A stretch of 64,000 bases of DNA from Leucogyrophana mollusca (Eukaryota; Basidiomycota; Agaricomycetes; Boletales): NCBI GenBank assembly GCA_021014945.1, contig MU266442.1:29263-93262 (forward strand). Reading direction: 5' to 3'. Of this stretch, positions 25,375 to 35,537 are shown one piece after another. Each line of letters begins with the position of its first letter. Position 1 is the first letter of the stretch. The translations under genes were made by a program, and so were the position numbers. The notes below the pieces were generated by a model that saw only the letters and a list, made by a program, of their open reading frames with translations, did not search any database and had not been told where the DNA came from.

Positions 25375-27002
25375 TTAGAGCCTCCCAACGGTTGCCTTGT
25401 GGACCCCGACTAGCTCTTTTAGTATGGTACACAGAGTGCTACCCGCCTCAGTCTCGGGTATGAGTTTTTCGAGGTCAACGAGCTCCTTCTGAATCTGAAG
25501 GGCGTCGAGAGGTTCCCTCTCGGTGATGAGGTCGACGATGTTCCATGCTGACTCCCTGGTGTTTAGGAATCGAGCTGTCCTCGACCCTTGTTCGACCATT
25601 TCCTTCCACAAGGCAGTGGACAGTTGCTCTTCGCGCTGGGAACCTACCTCTTCCTCGACATCACCCCATTTGGTGGTGGCAAGAATGACACTCCTCGTCG
25701 CATCATTACCAATCAACCTGTTGAACACCCCGAGGTTCTTGCGCGAGGTTACCAGCATACGGACTCGAGACATCTCGTGCAAATAAACGACACCGGCGAG
25801 CTTCATCTTGTCGCCATACCTGTTATAGATGCGGTCAGCTTATGTATATTTCGAAGCAACTGCACTCACGAACGCGCCATCCACACCGCAATTTGCCTCA
25901 GGATCGCCGAGACGTCCAAGAAGGTATTGTCAAATCCAGGAGTGTCAACGAAAACGACACGGCAAGTGGGGTCATCGGGATATTGGACAATAACATGTTG
26001 AATAGTGGCGGTGCAAGGCTTCAACCCGTGACCAACTTTGGTTGCATCGACCCCAGCTGCGTTGTTGATGAACTTTTCTGAATTCAGTCGGTGGGGAAGT
26101 AACATGATGTGAAAAACTTACGGTGCTTTTACCGGCCCCTGGGGGTCCCATTATGCTGATAAACGTTGTAAGTGGGGATGTCCGCCTTGAAGATCTTGAA
26201 GAAAACGTACGGAATGATGATGTCGGTCCCCTGAGCATCCTTAACCGACAAGACCGTATCAGTCGACCTTTGCTCTCTGCCTTTCCAAATCTTTTTGATG
26301 CCTTGCCTAGGTACGGTGAATGTCAATGTGGTGCTATCTCCAAACAGACAAGAACCCACGTAACGATTTTGGTCCTGCTGCGACCAACCTTTGTGCCTAC
26401 GATCGCGTTGGTACCTTCTCTGGCGCTTGAACTGGGAGGCTATATTGAGGAATTAGTAAACGAGAACCACGTAGAACAAGAATCTTACAGTCACCCTCGT
26501 GGTGGTGGGTCTAGTGGAGGTTCAGTGAGTCAAGAGATGCATCCGAAGTAGCTGAAAAATTCGTACAAAGTAGTGACGGGGTTTTCTCGAGTGTCTGGCT
26601 GGATAGCGGTACCCGTTATTGGTTCCCCGTCGTTCGTAATAACGTTTCTGCTTCATATCGCAACGTAAGTATGGTGACATACGCAAATAGGCAGTAGAGC
26701 CGCACGGAATGTTGGCTGCATAGGTGCCCGGGAGTTTCAATTTGGGCGTTGCGGCTTCCTCTTTCGCAGGTTCCTTGTTGGTAGACTATGATCGGGGTGA
26801 GCAAGTGAAGTACTTCCGCAGGCTGGGGTCTCACGGTATGCTCCACCATTTCTAGTCTTCAATGTGGACGAGTCAGTCGTGATAACATGACGCAAGCTAC
26901 CTAGAGAGCACGCACGAACTGTTTCCAATTTTATGAGCGCTCTCTTGAGACGAGGTCTTGCCTCCTCTGCTCTTGTGCTGATCACTGGACAGCATAGAAG
27001 TG
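25375..27002 (-). CDS. AIG1-like GTPase half, copy 1 (ends at premature TAA)
   Basis: P-loop GTPase of the AIG1/GIMAP-like class. Motifs: G1 IMGPPGAGKST at about 26130-26155, then after an intron FINNAAGVDATKVGHGL, G3 VVFVDTPGFDNT, the strand KMKLAGVVYLHEM, and G4-like LATTKWGDV in place of canonical NKxD. The C-terminus has ERGSR-like and VDLEKLIPETEAGSTL segments, then stops at TAA 25375-25377 where copy 2 has Leu-Lys coding. Upstream exons recognisable by comparison with copy 2 are a piece reading MLSSDQHKSRGGKTSSQ (near 27000), then RLEMVEHT, then PAKEEAATPKLKLPGTYA (about 26700-26780). The junction between that module and the GTPase exons is not resolved. Part of a GTPase-kinase gene. 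Confidence 0.65.
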
Positions 27003-27049
27003 AACATTGTGTAAGTGCGTCATCTCATGCCAAAGTGGATACAAGAAAC

Positions 27050-27304
27050 CTACGAAAAGGAACCTTGAAGCATATTGCTGTCGCTGGCATTGTGGGGATC
27101 GTTTCGCGCCCGTGCCAGCATTTCGATTTCTTTCAGTGCGTTCTGCTCGATAACAGATGGCTTGTAGATGATCGCGAGTGTGAAAGAGATGACGACGAGA
27201 GTTCTCAAGAGACTGAGGAATGTACGTGATGCCAGAGCTCTGGGTATGGCCCAGTATGTATCGAGATACACGATGTTGCCTGCGCACCATGCTGCAAGAT
27301 GCAA
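27050..27304 (-). CDS. Possible membrane-anchor exon upstream of GTPase-kinase copy 1
   Basis: Open frame with one clear hydrophobic segment (LRTLVVISFTLAIIYKP) followed by an amphipathic helix (NALKEIEMLARARND). It ends at a GT donor-like site right before the MLSSDQHKS exon, so it may be an N-terminal exon of copy 1 that anchors the protein in a membrane. No family is recognised and no homologous exon is visible at the other two kinase loci. Confidence 0.3.
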   Translation of the reverse strand: MHLAAWCAGNIVYLDTYWAIPRALASRTFLSLLRTLVVISFTLAIIYKPSVIEQNALKEIEMLARARNDPHNASDSNMLQGSFS

Positions 27305-28348
27305 CTTAGACCCTTGATGCTTGATGGATACTGATGAATGCGTGTCCGAGGTATGCCAGTGTGGCAGCCAATCAGCAGAAGCTGCCGTGATGGCTGTTCG
27401 GAGTTAGCACTGCTGGTTTCAAATCGTCGTTTCCCTCGTCGGCTCCCCGAACCAACAAGCTTCTTCCGGCCGACAGGAGTCTTAAAGTTGACATTGGCGC
27501 GCTACTCGATGCCCTCTGCCTAAAACAGGGCACCGTTGGCAGGGGCATATGGGAGGAGGGGGTTATGCACGACACACAAGTGCACCGGGCGTTGATTACT
27601 GGAAGGAACTGCACCAGGTTTTGGTTATTTAACATAGATTCGCAATAGCCGGGCGAACTTCGTGGTCGGGGCTGGTCGAGGTTGTCACTGTGAAATTTGA
27701 ATAGCATCAAAATGTTCGACTTGAAATGGGTTATTGCGGTTGGCGGCGCGTTCGGGGTGTAGTACGTGTGTAAACGCAAACTCACCGAGTTCGTGCCACA
27801 GATGGTCGCAGTTTTCACCTACCACAGAACACGGATCGGTGAGCACGACTTCGACAGAGGATTCAGACGCCAGCCCGGGACAATGCTCTTCAACTTGTTC
27901 TCATCAGAGAGATGCACTCGTTCACTTTGGACGAGAATCCCCGGCATGTCCCAGACCACTGCGTCGTTAGCTGGTCGAGGGCGGCTTAGCCTGCCCGACC
28001 TTGTTCGATTCATCTTGTGACTAGCAAACGCACAACGCAACATCCACGACACACGATCACGGTCTGCCGTGGTGAGGACATAGCCATGGCCCTTACCTGA
28101 ATCGTTCTCGGAGAGCGCGTCCGGGTCGTAGTGACTCGGAAAACTGAAATGTGCGCCGGGTATACCCAAGGACGAGGATCACTTACTAGTAGTACACCGC
28201 GGGTGGGGGGATATCATGTACTCTATCCGAGACGTCTTGCCCCCGCCGCTACAACTTGAATGCATGACCATAGCACGAGCTGACCACTTCCGGTCGTGCC
28301 TTGCACCCTTCGTGGTGGTGATGGTGGTAATGTGTGTGAAGGATGGGG
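27305..28348 (-). other. Linking region, duplicated at 34.7-35.4 kb, with unassigned ORF
   Basis: Contains a minus-strand ORF (27819-28169). Its segment SHKMNRTRSGRLSRPRPAND then AVVWDMPG is mirrored at about 34920-35190 (HKMNRTKLGG ... RPRPASDAALWNVPV), so both derive from one ancestor. The DNA at 28085-28265 also matches 35200-35375. I recognise no domain. It could be a decayed gene or upstream exons of the GTPase-kinase gene. Confidence 0.35.
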
Positions 28349-29893
28349 TTACAAGCGGATCGTCCCCCCCCCCGGGACGCTCTGCAGACCTCCTTCTGTG
28401 CCCTCCACACCCTCCTCACGTTCGCCTTCCACCCCTTCACCCCGGCCCCGCCACACATTCCCGTCTCCGCCATAGCGCTCCTGATCGTCCTCCCCATCAC
28501 CGCCGCCGCCGCCGCTCATCGCCTCCTCCGCGCCCCTGTGGTGCGACGCCGGGTTGCCTCCTGCCCTCCTGCTTCCCCTCCCGCTTGCACCATACCCTGC
28601 ACCCCACGCACCTCCAAGTCCCCACGCTCCCCCACGCACCCCCCACGAGCCCCACGGCCCACGCGCCCATGCACTCCCCGCAAACGCGCCCATCTCGCGC
28701 AGGTGCGCGCTGGAGAAGGTCGGCGTGGGCACGCGCCGCCGGAGGACGAAGTGCGCGTAGAGAGTGGAGGCGACGGTGTAGAGCGTGAGGAGGACGAGGC
28801 TGGGGAGTTGGGGAGGCGAGGCGAGGAAGGCGAGGCGAGGAAGGCGAATGGGTGAAGAGGAAGGGAAGGTGCGGAAAGCGAGAGGAAAGGAAAGAAAGAA
28901 AGCGACATGCGACATGGCGAGTCAGCACGCCCACACACAAGCCAGAACCGGCAAAACAAATGCACGTTATACCCACAAACACCAATATCCCCTCAAAGAC
29001 CCCCCGCTCGCCCTTCGGGCGCGCGAACTATAAGTACATGCGAAGCACCACCGCCATCAGCGCGTGTGAATAACCACAGACCACTCACATGCGTCGGCCA
29101 CTCCACCTCAAACGCACACCCGTGCGCGTCGTCGCTCGGGAACTGCACGACGAGCGCGGGGGCGCCCGCGCCGTAGACGGAGGTGTCGCAGATGAACCGG
29201 ATGGCGGCGTCCGCCCGCGGCCCGGCCGCGCGGGCAGGGGAGCTGGAGGACGAGTCGGGGCATGGTGAGCCGTTGGAGAGGAGGTGCGTGGGTGCGTTGG
29301 TGGTCATGGTGAGCGTGATGTTCACTTGACTTTCGGTGTGTCGTGTGTCATGGGTGTAAGTGTGGGTGTGGGTGTGAGCAGGAGTATGCGGGTTGGTAGG
29401 ATATGTAGAAGCACAGGCGTACAGTTAGCACACATGTTCAATCACAACCAAGCGCAACTCCAACAAGCGTCTCCAACACCAACACACGTCCTCTAAACCA
29501 CAACCACAACGGGACTCACCCAATCGAGAAATTCCCATGGTCGCGCCGGACGAAGTCCGCAACGTCCGATTCATCGAGCTTCCAGGTCTCGCTGGCGACG
29601 CCGCGGGACATTCAGGGTGGATGTGCGCCTGGAGTCGGTGGTGAACTGGTAGTCTTTGCTGGGGTGTCAGTTAGTTAGTCGTCAGGTGATTAATAGTGGG
29701 TGGAGTTTGTGTGTCATGGACGAGAAGGAGCAGTTGGGCGCAAACAAACAGACACACCTCGCTTTGAGGGGATTGAGGTCGTAAAGTTGCCCTCGTCATC
29801 GTGCAGCGTGCAGGGCTTCTCCTGCGCGTGCGCGGGTAACCACGATGATGATAGCAGCGTTAACGTGAATGCTGACTTCGACAGAGGGAGCAT
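28349..29893 (-). pseudogene. MRH-domain receptor, broken duplicate
   Basis: Degraded copy of the gene at 35538-37284. The start MLPLSKSAFTLTLLSS and CTLHDDEGNF are preserved at 29893. One T is then missing from the TTTTACGACC run, which shifts the frame. In exon 2 a two-base loss turns the codons for VCRG into an out-of-frame VPRR. The TM exon (GVFEGILVFVGI) and the tail with STLYAHFVLRRRVPTPTF are still readable in pieces, down to a stop at 28349. Intron positions match the parent gene. No intact product is possible without restoring the frame. Confidence 0.8.
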
Positions 29894-30013
29894 CGCTACG
29901 GGTGTACAGTATAGGAGACAGACTGACGGACACCAGGGTTAACCTGGACTCAGGCGCTGAATACTACCTTCCTAAAACAGGCTGTAGGCCAAGGAACAGG
30001 ACGAGCGTGATGG

Positions 30014-30415
30014 GGGAGGGAGAGGAAGTTGCCAGACGTTGATTTCAACGAGGACCCACCGAATCCACGGTCCTACGATCTTTCTCCGCCTTCATCTCCA
30101 CCCTCCCCACCTTCCAAAAGCGCAAACATGCTCCGCCTCCGGATGATGGCGCGCCACAGCTCAAGCGCACACGCCGCTTACAGGGGCGCAGAGGCGGAGT
30201 CGGAGGGCAAGCTCGGCGCGCAGCCGTCCGGTGCGCGCTTCTCCCGTTTACTGTGCTGATTATCGTGCCGCAACCTGTCTTGGTATATACACGACAGGCG
30301 CACAATAACCAAACCCCAACGACCTCCTCGCCCCAATCTCCCCCATCACCCTCGCCTTCCTCAAAAAATCCACCAAGCCCCTCCTCCCCACCTCCATCTC
30401 CACAAAATCAAAAGG
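30014..30415 (+). pseudogene. Utp14 5' fragment, broken duplicate
   Basis: Matches parts of the Utp14 gene at 37.9-38.6 kb: KLPDVDFNED (parent KLPEVDLNED), the Ser/Pro stretch with FISTLPTSQKRKAG-like DNA, the exon 1 donor, the whole first intron with its TATATACACGACAG end, and the start of exon 2. The acidic tract is deleted. It stops abruptly at about 30415, where the duplicated NDUFS2 5' end begins on the other strand. Confidence 0.8.
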
Positions 30416-30815
30416 ACTCACCCAAAATTAACTATAGCCCCACGCACCCCGTTCAATTCAGCACCAGTACCAAGAACATTGGCTACCATGCACCTGCAAA
30501 ATGCCACACCCCCGCGCGCCTCGCGAGGACTTCTGCTTCGCTCGTCTCGTGCAGGTCCTCGACCGTATGGCTCTCGAAGACATTCCGTGCGCCCGTCGTC
30601 TTTGCGCTGTCTTCTAATTAGAAATTGAGCGTCGCTGGAGTCTGGGCGCAAAGAATACCTGCGGGCTTAACGTTGGCGAGGGTCCGCCGTAGGAGTGATG
30701 TGACCATAGCTGGGAGCGAGGAGGAGAACGAGGAGTTGGACGTTGAGATGATGTGTAGCGTAACTCGGCAAGGGCGGAGATTTATTTAGAGACCCCGATT
30801 GGAGGGGTCACACAC
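30416..30815 (-). pseudogene. NDUFS2 5'-end fragment (promoter, exon 1, microexon 2)
   Basis: Minus-strand duplicate of the NDUFS2 promoter (30764-30815), leader, exon 1 (start ATGGTCACATCACTCC, with LRRTLA preserved; in-frame stops follow), intron 1 and the 10-nt exon 2 (TTAATTTTGG) with its GTGAGT donor. Homology ends just after that donor, at the join with the Utp14 fragment. It is truncated and cannot encode the subunit. Confidence 0.85.
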
Positions 30816-30927
30816 AATATGAAGCTCCAGTCGACACTGTACTAATACTATCATCGTTTAACCCATCATAAGGGAAGGGAGGTACGCATGTAGAACTACG
30901 TCAAGAAAGAATCCTCTTAGTGCTCTT

Positions 30928-33900
30928 CTAAGCCGACGATGGTCCGGCAGTATTACGCCTATGATAAACGAAGTGTGGCCCCCGCAAATCTCCCGAATCT
31001 CCTTCTGAAGCAGGTGCAGCCAAAGATGCACTCGTCAGTGTAGACAGAAGACGCCAGCTAATGCTCTTGCTCTGATCCCATACGAGCTCCTTGCGCTCGC
31101 AGATCGTTGGGTGAGACCGTAGCCGCCGGACAACTTCGCTTGCCTTGGGACGGGATTCTGGATCCACACTCCGGCATGCCTCGATTAAGCCCCAGATCAC
31201 ATCATCGAGCTCGGCACTGGCTGGTCGAGGGAGTGGGTGATTGTTCATGATAACTAACATGACCATGGGGGGAGAAAGGTGTGAAAACGGCGGTTTCCCG
31301 CTAAAAATCTGGAGCAGTATGAGCGACGGCCGAAGGCTGGAATCGGAACTGACCTCGTAGCCCACACAACCAAGAGCATATATATCACTCGCACAGGTCT
31401 TGCGTTTCTGCTCACCTCCACCGACATTAAATAGCTCAGGGGCCATCCACGGGGTGGAACCCTTCCCATTTGAACTTGAGGCCACTGTGACTTGCCAGTT
31501 CGAATCCTGTGCAAGAACGCACAACCCAAAATCGGCGACACAGGCCGTCAGGTCCGCTGTGATGAGGATATTTGCCTGAGATCATTTCATGATGAACTGT
31601 GCGCTGGACAGACTCGAGGGTCACTTACGCCTTTGAGGTCGCCATGTATTACTGGGGGATCGAAAGAGTGGAGGTATGCAAGACCGAGTGCAACGTCTAG
31701 CATCTGCCATACGCTCATGATTACAGCGCCACCTGAGGCATATGCGACCCACGCACCAGGGACAATCGATTTGCTTGGGAGTTCTTTTCGAGATATTGAG
31801 GAAGGCTTCCATGGCCCATCCATGGTGATACGAGACACATCCGAGGTGACGGTTCGGCCATGTTATACACGCCACAGAATGGCAAAACATATGGACTGGA
31901 TAGCTGAGCCCACAGAACTGCTTCTTTCGAATACGCCTATCATAATTTCGTCACGCAGGACTAAGCAAAGCGGTTTGAATACAGACCTTGGTTAGACTCT
32001 CAACTGCGGGGGCACCGAAGACGCGCATCATCTTCACAGCAACTACCTGCCCACCTAAGTCACCTGTAAAAACGTCCCCGAAGGCTCCGCCAGCGCTCGG
32101 CAATCCGCCTGGTATAGTCAGGTTCCGGAGGATCAGGCGTGTAGGATACAGCCCAGAGTTCTTGGATAACTCTACCATCGTTCTGACGAGAGATGAACGA
32201 ATGTCCCCAAGATCAAAGGAGTCAAGGAGCTATATCATAACCATCAGCCGAAAATGGATTATAACACAGTAAGGATTCCATTTACCTCTTGGAGGAGGTC
32301 GAGCAGTGATTGGGCTTGCGATTCTTTTAGATTGACTAGCAGTTTTCGGCGCTGACGGTCTTTAGAGACTACCCGTATTCGAGTGGCGAGGGACAGTGCA
32401 TCAAGTTTCAAGATTCTGTTAACAAGAGCTGGGTCGCTGGAACCATGATATTCCTACAGTTCAAATAAGGAAGTGTTCACTTGTAGAGGGTTGGTTGTCG
32501 AGACGTACCACTTCGCACCGATCGAGATAGCCACGTAGGGTGGTCATGATCGAGTCATAATGGATGATTTGGGCTATTTCGTCGCCATCCCATTCGGAAT
32601 ACATCGCTCTCAACGAGTCCACCTGGCTAGCGGGATACAGGTCAGAAATATAATACTGAGATCGAATGAGCAACACACCTAGGCACATATGACTCCAGTA
32701 GCATCAAGATGTACATATACAAACGCTGATATCCGCTGTTAGAGATTGGTCAAGTAGGGGGAGTGCCTGGCTAACTGGGCATATCATTTCGATCCCCGTG
32801 CGCGTTCCCCCATAATTCCACATAGTTTCCGGCATCTGCGACTTGTTCGTATCAAGCCTGTCGTCTGTGGTCTCGCGGGAAATAGGCGGGTTAGATTCCC
32901 CGAGTGCGTCGTTGGGTCGTGAAATCGAAGGATTAGTTGGTAAGTCGTTGTGTGGGGTGTATTCGTGTAAGTGAGTCGCCCGTGGATTCTCTTGAGTGTC
33001 TGACTGGACAGCGGTGTACCACACTGGTCCCCCGTCATTCGTGATAACGTTTCTGCTTATCGTAACGTCAGTACGGCGACATACGCAAATAGGCTGTGAA
33101 GCCGCACGGAGTGTTGGTTACATCAGCACCTGGGAACTTCGATTCCGGTGCTGTGGCCTCCTCTTTCGCAGGTGCCTTGTTAATGGACTATGGTCGAGGT
33201 GAGCAAGTGAGGCATCTCCAAAACTTATGATCTCACTGTACGCTCTACCGTTTCCAGTCTAAAATGTGGACGAGTCAGTCGTAATAACGCGACGCAAGCT
33301 ACCTAGAGGTCACGCACGAACTGTTGCCGATTTTACGAGTGCGCTCCTGAGACAAGGCCGTGCCTCCTTTGCTCTTGGGCTGACCACTGGACAGCATGGA
33401 AGTGAATGTTGTTACACCGCGAAACGCACACAGAAACGCACGGTACACTTTGGAGGCTGTTGTCACGATCAGAACGCAAGTCTACCCCGAACCAAGATTT
33501 AACGCGTGCGCCTAGAGGGACCTTGAGGTCCTGAATCTGCTTGAGAAGCAACTGAAGCTGTGCCTCGGTCTCCCGGAGCCTCCGCCGTAAATCTTCGCTG
33601 CCTGGGCCATTTTCCTCGTTCTTCAGCTGCATGACAGTCTCCTTGCGGGTCTCAATCAACTTCTTTAACATAGTGCGTAAAGTGATGCCCGCCTCGGTTT
33701 CGGGGATAAGTTTTCCGAGATCTACCAGCTCCGTTTGAACGCGCAAGGTGAGATGGTAGTCGTGATTCTCGATGATGCGATCGACGATCTCCCGTGCGGA
33801 TGACTGGCTGCCGTCGAACCGAGCTACTTGCGAACCCCGTTCAACCATCTCTCTCCAGAATATTCCTTTCAATTGGTCCTCGTATTTGGCTCCCCCTGCA

Positions 33901-34555
33901 ATTCCATCGGGAAGATTTTCCCATTTGGTTGTCGCAAGGATGACGCCCCCGATTCCCTCGTTACCACATAATTTTTCGAACATCATAAGGTTTGTGGGTG
34001 ATGTGCCGAATATGGGAGTCTGAGTGATGTCTTGGAGGTAGATGACGCCAGCAAGCCTCATCTCGTCGCCGTATCTGCAATGCCCTTGGTCAATTTGTGT
34101 ATGATGGTGAAGTTGATAGTACTCACGAACGTGCCAACCAAACAGAAACACGTTGCAAAATCTTCGAATCAGCCTCGTATGTATCATCGAACCCAGGGGT
34201 ATCCACAAAGATAATACGCCGGGAAGGGTCTTCGGGGTGGGGAACGATAACATGATGGATTTTTGTGGTGCAAGACTCCAAATCATGGCCAACGACCGTC
34301 GCATCTTCTCTCCCGGCAACGGTGTTGATAAACTAACTTTGGAGTGAAATGAAGAAGACCGTCGAAGGACGAGGACCTTACAGTGCTTTTCCCGATTCCT
34401 GTTAGACCCACGATGCTAGGAGATCGAATAGGTGACAAATTCGCTTTTGAAATCTGAGAAACTCACGGGATGATCAAGTCGTTGCTCCGGACTTCACTCC
34501 GGTCCATGACTGTATCATCTGTTTTCTGTCCCTTCCCTTTCCAAAGATCGAGCAT
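30928..34555 (-). CDS. AIG1-like GTPase-TKL kinase gene, copy 2
   Basis: Minus-strand multi-exon gene starting MLDLWKGKGQKTDDTVMD at 34555. GTPase motifs: G1 IVGLTGIGKST (34385-34420), G3 IIFVDTPGFDDTYEA, GVIYLQDI, G4-like LATTKWENL. A coiled-coil-like segment follows (RRRLRETEAQLQLLLKQIQD). Then come the small exons shared with copy 1 (PKSKGGTALSQE, RLETVERT, APAKEEATAPESKF) and a Pro/Thr-rich linker to TGIEMICP. The kinase has GGAFGDVFTG, VVAVKMM, HGDLKG, a VADFGL motif and WMAPELF, ending at 30928. Most splice joins are clean. The phase between the PAKEE exon and the Pro/Thr-rich linker does not close by my reading, so this may be one gene, two genes, or contain a frameshift. Kinase residues look functional. 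Confidence 0.7.
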
Positions 34556-35537
34556 CGCGGTTGGAAACGCAGAGGGTATTGTACCATCTCACTCAATTCG
34601 GCACCCCCTTGTGATCGCAACCTGTGACCGTGACCGAACGTTTCGTCAATTCGGCATCTGGCTTACCCGTCAGCGCCATGCCTTACTACACTGGACGCTT
34701 CGAGGCTGGGGCCAGTACTGTACTTGCCCATCGAACTCGGATCCAAATTTCTAAATCTCACATTCCGACAGCGAAGATGGCGTGCCAGTGAATAACCCGA
34801 GTCACTGCCTCCGGCTGCAGCCGCACTAGTGATATCGACAACCGCCATCCGCTGGTACTGGATACCCAGCAAGATGCGTGCGAGTGCCAGCAATATGGGC
34901 CATGCCAGTGGTGCGGAGGCTCAGATGCACACCGGGACGTTCCAGAGCGCTGCATCGCTAGCCGGTCGAGGTCGGGTAGCGGGCGGCGATGGCTCAGATG
35001 ACTCAGTGAGGAGACAGGTCGATGTATATGTAAGAAGAAAGCTCGATGGACATGTAAGAAGAAAGCTCGATAGCCGCGTAAGAAGAACGCTCTGAAAACA
35101 AAGATTTCCCGCTAAAAATGTGGCGCCGAAAGAAGAACTGGCCTCCGCCGAGTACGCGAGTCCGCCCAGCTTTGTTCGATTCATCTTGTGCACTAGCAAT
35201 CGCTACCGGAGAGCGCATCCGGGTCGCAGCGACTCGGAAAATTGACATGTACGCCGGGTATGCTCAAGGATGAGGCTCACTTACTAGTACACCACGGGGT
35301 TGAAGGCGTGGGTGGATATTATGTACTATACTCACGACGTCTTGCACCCAGCACTAAAACTTGGATTCACGACCATAGCGGACCAGTCACTTCCGACGAC
35401 GCCTCCGCGCGGATCAAAACCAAAACAACACAGCACCTTCGTGATACCACGCGCTGGCCATAAGGGTGCCAGTGACGTTGACGGTGACGTTGACGGTGAC
35501 GTTGACGGTGTGTATGGGGGATGAGATGGGGGAGGTG
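34556..35537. other. Linking region, duplicate of 27.3-28.3 kb
   Basis: Second copy of the linking region. It carries the RPRPASDAALWNVPV-type remnant (-) and DNA matching 28085-28265, but is interrupted by a 24-bp tandem repeat at 35017-35088. A (GACGTTGACGGT)-type short repeat lies at 35470-35511. No intact gene is recognised. Confidence 0.4.
35017..35088. repeat. 24-bp tandem repeat, 3 units
   Basis: Three consecutive units of 24 bp, of the form gctcgatggacatgtaagaa plus gaaa, with changes in the middle. On the minus strand it translates as a Leu/Ser-rich repeat. It is absent from the paralogous region near 27.9 kb. Confidence 0.85.

Noticed and set aside
28343..28985. Overlapping ORFs on both strands in the GC-rich segment
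   Set aside because: By-products of the Gly-rich tail of the broken MRH copy. Comparison with 35538-37284 explains them.
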